From Paenibacillus sp. oral taxon 786 str. D14 (GTDB lineage Bacteria > Bacillota > Bacilli > Paenibacillales > Paenibacillaceae), in assembly GCF_000159955.1 (NCBI RefSeq), contig NZ_GG695970.1, positions 352,490-416,489 on the forward strand: DNA of 64,000 nucleotides, in the 5' to 3' direction. Under the pieces are notes generated by a model. The model ran no database searches, was not told the DNA's origin, and saw nothing but the letters and a program-made list of their open reading frames with translations. The position numbers and the translations under genes are program-made. How positions within the stretch are numbered: position 1 is the first letter of the stretch; each line of letters begins with the position of its first letter. This document shows, piece after piece, positions 60,379-64,000 of the stretch.

Positions 60379-62136
60379 TTAAGACACCTCCCCGTCAGTC
60401 AGGTTCGATTCGACCTGTTGACGTTCGTATTGTTCGCGGTACCAGCCGCCTAACTGCAGCAGCATGTCATGGGTACCTTCTTCAATGATTTTGCCTTTCT
60501 CCAGCACGACGATCCAATCCGCGTGTTCGATGGCGGACAGGCGGTGCGTGGAGATCAGCGTCGTTTTGCCGGCGCGCTTACGGCGGATGTTCTCGATGAT
60601 CCGCGCTTCGGTCCGGGCATCAACGGCGGACAGGGCGTCGTCGAGAATCAACAGCTCCGGATCGGCGATAAACGCCCGCGCCAGGGAGACCCGCTGCTTC
60701 TGGCCGCCGGAAAGGGCGACACCTTTCTCGCCGACTAGTGTATCCAAGCCGTCGGACAAGGTGCCGAGATCCTGGTCGAAGGCTGCGGTGCGGATCGCCT
60801 CAAGAATTTTCTCGTCGGACGCGCCTGGGCAGCCGAATTGGATATTTTGCCGTACCGTCTTGGAGAACAGAATTTGCTCCTGCGGCACATAGCCGATCCA
60901 GCTGTGCAGCCGTTTCAAGGCAATCTGCTGAATCGGCACGCCGGAGATGGTCAGCTCGCCGCTGCCCACCGGATATTCATGCAGCAGTTGCTTCAGCAGG
61001 GTGGATTTCCCGCTGCCGGTACGGCCGACGATGCCCAGCGTCTCGCCGCGTTTAATCGTTAAGTTAATATGCTCAAGATTATTGATCGTTGAAGTCGGAT
61101 AACGGAAGGTCACATCTTTGAACTCGATTGTTTCCGGTTTTTCTACCGAAATCGGGTTCGGAAGGTCCTCGACGTCCGGCTTTTCGTTTAACGTTTCGTT
61201 GACGCGGTCCAGCGAAGCGCCGCCGCGCTGCATGATGTTAATCAGCTCGCCGATCGCAAACATCGGCCAAATCATCATCCCCAGGTACATGTTAAAGGTT
61301 ACGAGATCGCCCAGCGTCAGTTCATTTTGAAAGACGAGATAAATGCCGTACGTGAGTCCAATGGCATAGCTGAGTCCAACACATAAGCGGATCGTTGGTT
61401 CAAAATAAGCGTCAACTTTGGCCACCGCCAAATTTTTCTTGTAAACGTCATCCGTGATCTCCGCGAAACGCTTCTCATCATTACGCTCTTGTACATAGGC
61501 GCGAATGACACGGATCCCGGCGACCGACTCCAGCACCTGGTCGTTCATGTCCCCGAAGGCATCCTGGGCCAAGGTGTAGCGCTCATGGATGATTTTTCCA
61601 TAAATCTTCATCGCCAAGGCGATAAAAGGGAGCGGGATGATCGCCGCCAACGTCAGCTTCCAGCTGATCAGCGTGCTCATGGCCAGGAAAATGACCGTGA
61701 GGTACGCCGTCGAGTCGGTCAGCGTCAGCATCCCGAAACCAGCGGTTGTCGCCACCGACCGCAAATCGTTGGTCGCCCGGGCCATCAGGTCGCCGGTGCG
61801 GCTCCGCTCGAAGAACGGCGGCGTCATCCGCAGCAGATGGCTCATGAACCGGGTGCGGAGCAGCCGCTCCACGAGGTTCGAGCCTCCGAACAGGGAATGC
61901 ATCCATATGTACGTAATGAGATAGATGAAGATCAGTACGCCGATAATGAGCAAAATATATTGGGTTAACGATGCCCAAGTGACCGTGCCGGCCACGATTT
62001 CATCGATGGCGCTGCCGAGCAGCCGCGGCGGTGCTAGTTCTACGATGCCCACAAAGATGAGCAGGAACAAGCCGATGATGTACCGCCTTTTTTCCCGTTT
62101 GAAAAACCAACCTAAATTTTTTAAAACCGAAAACAT
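60379..62136 (-). CDS. bmrC: Heterodimeric ABC exporter subunit, BmrC/YheI-like
   Basis: This 585-aa half-transporter has six membrane helices (residues ~15-310), then an ATPase with Walker A LGIVGRTGSGKSTLL, signature VALSGGQKQRVS, and Walker B LLILDDALSAVD. The residue after the Walker B aspartate is Asp instead of the catalytic Glu, so this half has the degenerate site usual in BmrC-type subunits, complemented by the partner's intact one. Its length equals B. subtilis BmrC. The start ATG at 62136 has AAAGGAGGAAACC upstream. A leader with an intrinsic terminator precedes it. Confidence 0.92.
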   Translation of the reverse strand: MFSVLKNLGWFFKREKRRYIIGLFLLIFVGIVELAPPRLLGSAIDEIVAGTVTWASLTQYILLIIGVLIFIYLITYIWMHSLFGGSNLVERLLRTRFMSHLLRMTPPFFERSRTGDLMARATNDLRSVATTAGFGMLTLTDSTAYLTVIFLAMSTLISWKLTLAAIIPLPFIALAMKIYGKIIHERYTLAQDAFGDMNDQVLESVAGIRVIRAYVQERNDEKRFAEITDDVYKKNLAVAKVDAYFEPTIRLCVGLSYAIGLTYGIYLVFQNELTLGDLVTFNMYLGMMIWPMFAIGELINIMQRGGASLDRVNETLNEKPDVEDLPNPISVEKPETIEFKDVTFRYPTSTINNLEHINLTIKRGETLGIVGRTGSGKSTLLKQLLHEYPVGSGELTISGVPIQQIALKRLHSWIGYVPQEQILFSKTVRQNIQFGCPGASDEKILEAIRTAAFDQDLGTLSDGLDTLVGEKGVALSGGQKQRVSLARAFIADPELLILDDALSAVDARTEARIIENIRRKRAGKTTLISTHRLSAIEHADWIVVLEKGKIIEEGTHDMLLQLGGWYREQYERQQVESNLTDGEVS

Positions 62137-62215
62137 AGTGGGGTTTCCTCCTTTGAATTCCCGATTGCCTAACTTGCCGGAGAACCTCTACAAGTGTCCG
62201 AAACCTGCCAAAAAC

Positions 62216-62310
62216 CGCAAAAAGGCATATCGTCCGAAAACGATATGCCTTAAAACCATAACATATGTCGCGTCCGTTACTTATGATAAGCAACCTCCGC
62301 GTGTATGATA
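62216..62310 (-). promoter_or_regulatory. Attenuator leader of the bmrCD-like operon
   Basis: On the minus strand AAGGCATATCGT (62251-62240), a TTTCGG loop and ACGATATGCCTT (62233-62222), followed by TTT, form a perfect 12-bp intrinsic terminator ~85 nt before the bmrC start. Just before it, CGACATATG (about 62271-62263) can pair with CATATCG in the terminator's first arm, giving a competing antiterminator. Further upstream is GCGGAGG and a TATCAT-like -10. A tiny frame ATG-TTA-TGG-TTT-TAA lies before the terminator. B. subtilis bmrBCD is controlled by leader-peptide attenuation. Confidence 0.65.
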
Positions 62311-62594
62311 TCACGTTTACCCAATAACTGGAAAATAAGCCAAAGGGGCGGTTATCGCATGAGATGAACCAATCCTGCAGGGGTTGCTCCGGTATTTAGT
62401 TGTGTGTTGGGATGCGCATGAAGATACACTGACATAAGATTAACTTTAAACACCGTGCTTCACCCTTTCTTGAATGGTAATTATTTGAAATGCGATCTCG
62501 TATGTTCCCGATTTTAGCATCGTGCCAAAGAAGATGTCAAACATTAATTTTTTTCAGTAACTATCCAATGCCTCCTAACGGCTCGAACAAAGGT
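62311..62594. other. Gene-free spacer between the ABC operon and the HesB-like gene
   Basis: About 280 nt with no credible gene on either strand. The left edge holds the likely promoter of the bmrCD leader (minus strand). The rest is AT-rich without clear repeats or hairpins. Confidence 0.5.
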
Positions 62595-62623
62595 TTGGCT
62601 TTTGGCCCGGTATCGACTACAAT
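62595..62623 (+). promoter_or_regulatory. Sigma-A promoter of the HesB-like gene
   Basis: TTGGCT (62595-62600), a 17-nt spacer and TACAAT (62618-62623), ~88 nt before the start codon. Confidence 0.7.
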
Positions 62624-62711
62624 AAAAGGGAAGATGGTGTGGTACGGAACGTTGTTCAGTTTCACTTGGAGCACCAAGAAGGTTGAATAGAAAGAGGAGG
62701 GAGAAACGATC

Positions 62712-63011
62712 ATGATTCATGTGAGCAGCGAAGCCGCAGCGTGGTTTAAGAAGGAACTGGGACTTCAGGAAGGTCAGGCAGTACGCTTCTTTGCGCGCTA
62801 TAGCGCGGGAGGCAAGCTGCATCCGGGCTTCTCGCTGGGGATCGACGTTGATCAACCCGTATCCCCGGGGATCAAATCCGAAGTCGAGGGCATTACGTTC
62901 TACATGGAAGACCAGGATTTGTGGTATCTGGATGGATATCACCTCAACGTGACCTATGATCCGCAGTTGGGTGACATTGAATATGAGTACGAGGTTGCGG
63001 CACCTAATTAA
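62712..63011 (+). CDS. HesB/YneR family protein
   Basis: This 99-aa protein has the HesB/IscA-like fold: MIHVSSEAAAWFKKELGLQ, AVRFFARYSAGGKLHPGFSL, and VEGITFYMEDQDLWYLDGYH. It contains no cysteine, so unlike true IscA proteins it cannot ligate an iron-sulfur cluster through the usual residues; YneR-type members share this. Function unknown. The start is ATG at 62712 with AGAGGAGGGAGAA upstream. It is monocistronic, between a promoter and a terminator. Confidence 0.88.
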   Translation: MIHVSSEAAAWFKKELGLQEGQAVRFFARYSAGGKLHPGFSLGIDVDQPVSPGIKSEVEGITFYMEDQDLWYLDGYHLNVTYDPQLGDIEYEYEVAAPN

Positions 63012-63035
63012 GCCAAGGCAATAAACGCAAGAACA

Positions 63036-63064
63036 AAAAGGCCCGTCCATTCACGGGCCTTTTC
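63036..63064. terminator. Rho-independent terminator after the HesB-like gene
   Basis: AAAAAGGCCCGT, CCATTC loop, ACGGGCCTTTT; both strands carry T-runs, so it also suits the convergent gene. Confidence 0.92.
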
Positions 63065-63104
63065 CTTTGAAGGATCAGACGGACGGGCGCGGGCCCGTCA
63101 ATCG

Positions 63105-63608
63105 TCAAATAATGCTGTCTTCCATCGCAAATTCAAAATCGCCGATATCGTATACCTGCACCGGCACCTCGGCTTCGATGATCCGCCGGATCAGCTCCAG
63201 CTGATCGGTCAGGATTGGCACGTTCTCCCGATGGGCCGTCAGTACGATCTCCGTTTCGATCGGATCGAGGAACTCCCCGTATTGCTCGTTGTCCACCGCG
63301 TTCACCACGGTCCAGGTGACATGATCACCGAATAAGATCGAAGGACTCTTAGCCCAAGGAATGGTGAGTGCCCGCTCCAGCTTCTTGCGGTTCAGCGGTT
63401 CTTCGAGGTAAGCGATCAATTCGCTGATTTTCTGCTTCACGTGCATATCGTCGACGGGGTCGTTCATCAGCGGCTCGGGACTGTTTTGAAATTCATAAAG
63501 CTCCATGACGGTGTTGTAAGGTACAATATATTCCACAGGCGCACCCGGCACCAGCAATTCACCATATATCGCCACCATCACGGCTTCGATCACAAATCGG
63601 CGTGACAT
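63105..63608 (-). CDS. Conserved hypothetical protein (Paenibacillus-type)
   Basis: This 167-aa soluble, acidic protein (MSRRFVIEAVMVAIYGELLV...) has no signal peptide or membrane segment and ends in an acidic tail (DFEFAMEDSII). I recall similar proteins in Paenibacillus annotations but cannot name a supported function. Regions such as ISELIAYLEEPLNRKKLERA and LDPIETEIVLTAHRENVPIL look conserved-domain-like. ATG 63608 has AGGAGG 6 nt upstream, whereas ATG 63614 abuts that site, so 63608 is preferred. It is convergent with the HesB-like gene. Confidence 0.75.
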   Translation of the reverse strand: MSRRFVIEAVMVAIYGELLVPGAPVEYIVPYNTVMELYEFQNSPEPLMNDPVDDMHVKQKISELIAYLEEPLNRKKLERALTIPWAKSPSILFGDHVTWTVVNAVDNEQYGEFLDPIETEIVLTAHRENVPILTDQLELIRRIIEAEVPVQVYDIGDFEFAMEDSII

Positions 63609-63758
63609 GGTCATCCTCCTAAAACGGCCTGTAACTCATTGCTGCCTTAAGTATCTTACGACAACTCAATTTATTAAGGAGTATACCATAACCAGTTAAT
63701 AAATTCAGCTTTGCCGCACGAAAATCGGCTTTCATCTACGGGAAGGGGGAAGTGGCGA

Positions 63759-64000
63759 ATGACAGCAAACATGGAGAAAGAAACTTTCGGACTCTCTCAG
63801 CGAACGCTGCGCTGGGTAGAGGAACAGTTCGGGCAAGGCGCCAAAGTGGTCTCGGCGTTGTCCTTGAAAGGCGGCACTTCATCGGTGGTTTACGGGGTAA
63901 AAATAACCCAAGGAGACACCTGCCACGAAGCGGTGCTAAGGCAATTTACCAACAGGGAGTGGCTGCAGGAAGAGCCGGAGCTCGCGTTGCACGAGACGGC
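63759..64000 (+). CDS. Aminoglycoside phosphotransferase-family kinase, N-terminal part (partial)
   Basis: The first 80 codons of a gene that runs off the right edge. The sequence MTANMEKETFGLSQRTLRWV, then VVSALSLKGGTSSVVYGVKI and EAVLRQFTNREWL, looks like the N-lobe of an APH/choline-kinase-type phosphotransferase (a glycine-rich loop followed by a strand with R/K). The substrate cannot be told; many such proteins in Bacilli are small-molecule kinases rather than antibiotic resistance enzymes. The start is ATG at 63759 with GGAAGGGGGAAG upstream. Confidence 0.7.
   Translation, partial: MTANMEKETFGLSQRTLRWVEEQFGQGAKVVSALSLKGGTSSVVYGVKITQGDTCHEAVLRQFTNREWLQEEPELALHET

Noticed and set aside
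62490..62690. 66-codon ORF before the HesB-like gene
   Set aside because: It overlaps the promoter, lacks a ribosome binding site and resembles no protein.

Overview
The window is a 64 kb chromosomal segment of an aerobic, endospore-forming Firmicute, most likely a Paenibacillus or close relative in the Paenibacillaceae. The grounds are a mid-50s GC look, AGGAGG-type ribosome binding sites with many GTG/TTG starts, many sporulation genes, an S-layer-homology protein, and a gene order matching the Bacillus subtilis pnpA-ylxY-mlpA-dpaAB-dapG-dapA-rnjB-tepA-spoIIIE-ymfFHIJKM-pgsA-cinA-recA-rny-ymdB-spoVS-miaB-ricA block. No rRNA, tRNA, insertion sequence, prophage or convincing CRISPR array was seen.

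Region 1 (1-25.5 kb) is conserved core: the pnp 3' end, a spore-type polysaccharide deacetylase, M16 peptidases, dUTPase, dipicolinate synthase (dpaAB), aspartokinase and dapA, RNase J, TepA, SpoIIIE, a SleB-like cortex hydrolase, the ymf genes, a RodZ-like protein, YajQ, RimO, PgsA and CinA. Two decayed genes interrupt it: an S41 peptidase pseudogene, and a short frameshifted remnant of asd exactly where functional asd sits in Bacillus.

Region 2 (25.5-42.1 kb) begins with a 1.2 kb repeat-rich spacer before recA, which has a LexA box and a consensus sigma-A promoter. Next come recX, rny, ymdB (apparently starting at ATT), spoVS (with a sigma-H-like promoter), an M19 dipeptidase, korAB and PduL. 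A rearranged spoVA-2mob-like cluster (DUF421, spoVAC, spoVAD, divergent DUF1657, no spoVAE) precedes miaB, ricA and a PaaI-type thioesterase.

Region 3 (42.2-64 kb) is more accessory. It holds an NAD salvage cluster (NrtR-like Nudix protein, nicotinamidase, pncB), a TetR/MFS pair with a frameshifted transporter, an SDR, and a second 2-oxoacid:acceptor oxidoreductase with a 1-nt frameshift. Further on are a YhdH-type reductase, a lipoprotein, MoaB, a His-rich CobW-type GTPase, a truncated OPT transporter beside a PqqD-like protein, an SLH/PrcB_C protein, and a BmrCD-like heterodimeric ABC exporter behind an attenuator-like leader. A HesB-like protein, a conserved unknown and the start of an APH-type kinase finish the window.

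Functionally, dpaAB, dapG, dapA, spoVAC/AD, spoVS, sleB and spoIIIE all serve spore formation, dipicolinate handling or germination, so the window is rich in spore biology. No wholly new defence or mobile system was recognised. The most noteworthy items are the asd remnant, the ATT start of ymdB, the spoVA-2mob-like cluster with a DUF1657-like tail on its DUF421 protein, the bmr-type attenuator, and several unexplained repeat or structured elements. Five genes are disrupted, so assembly error should be excluded before biology is inferred from them.
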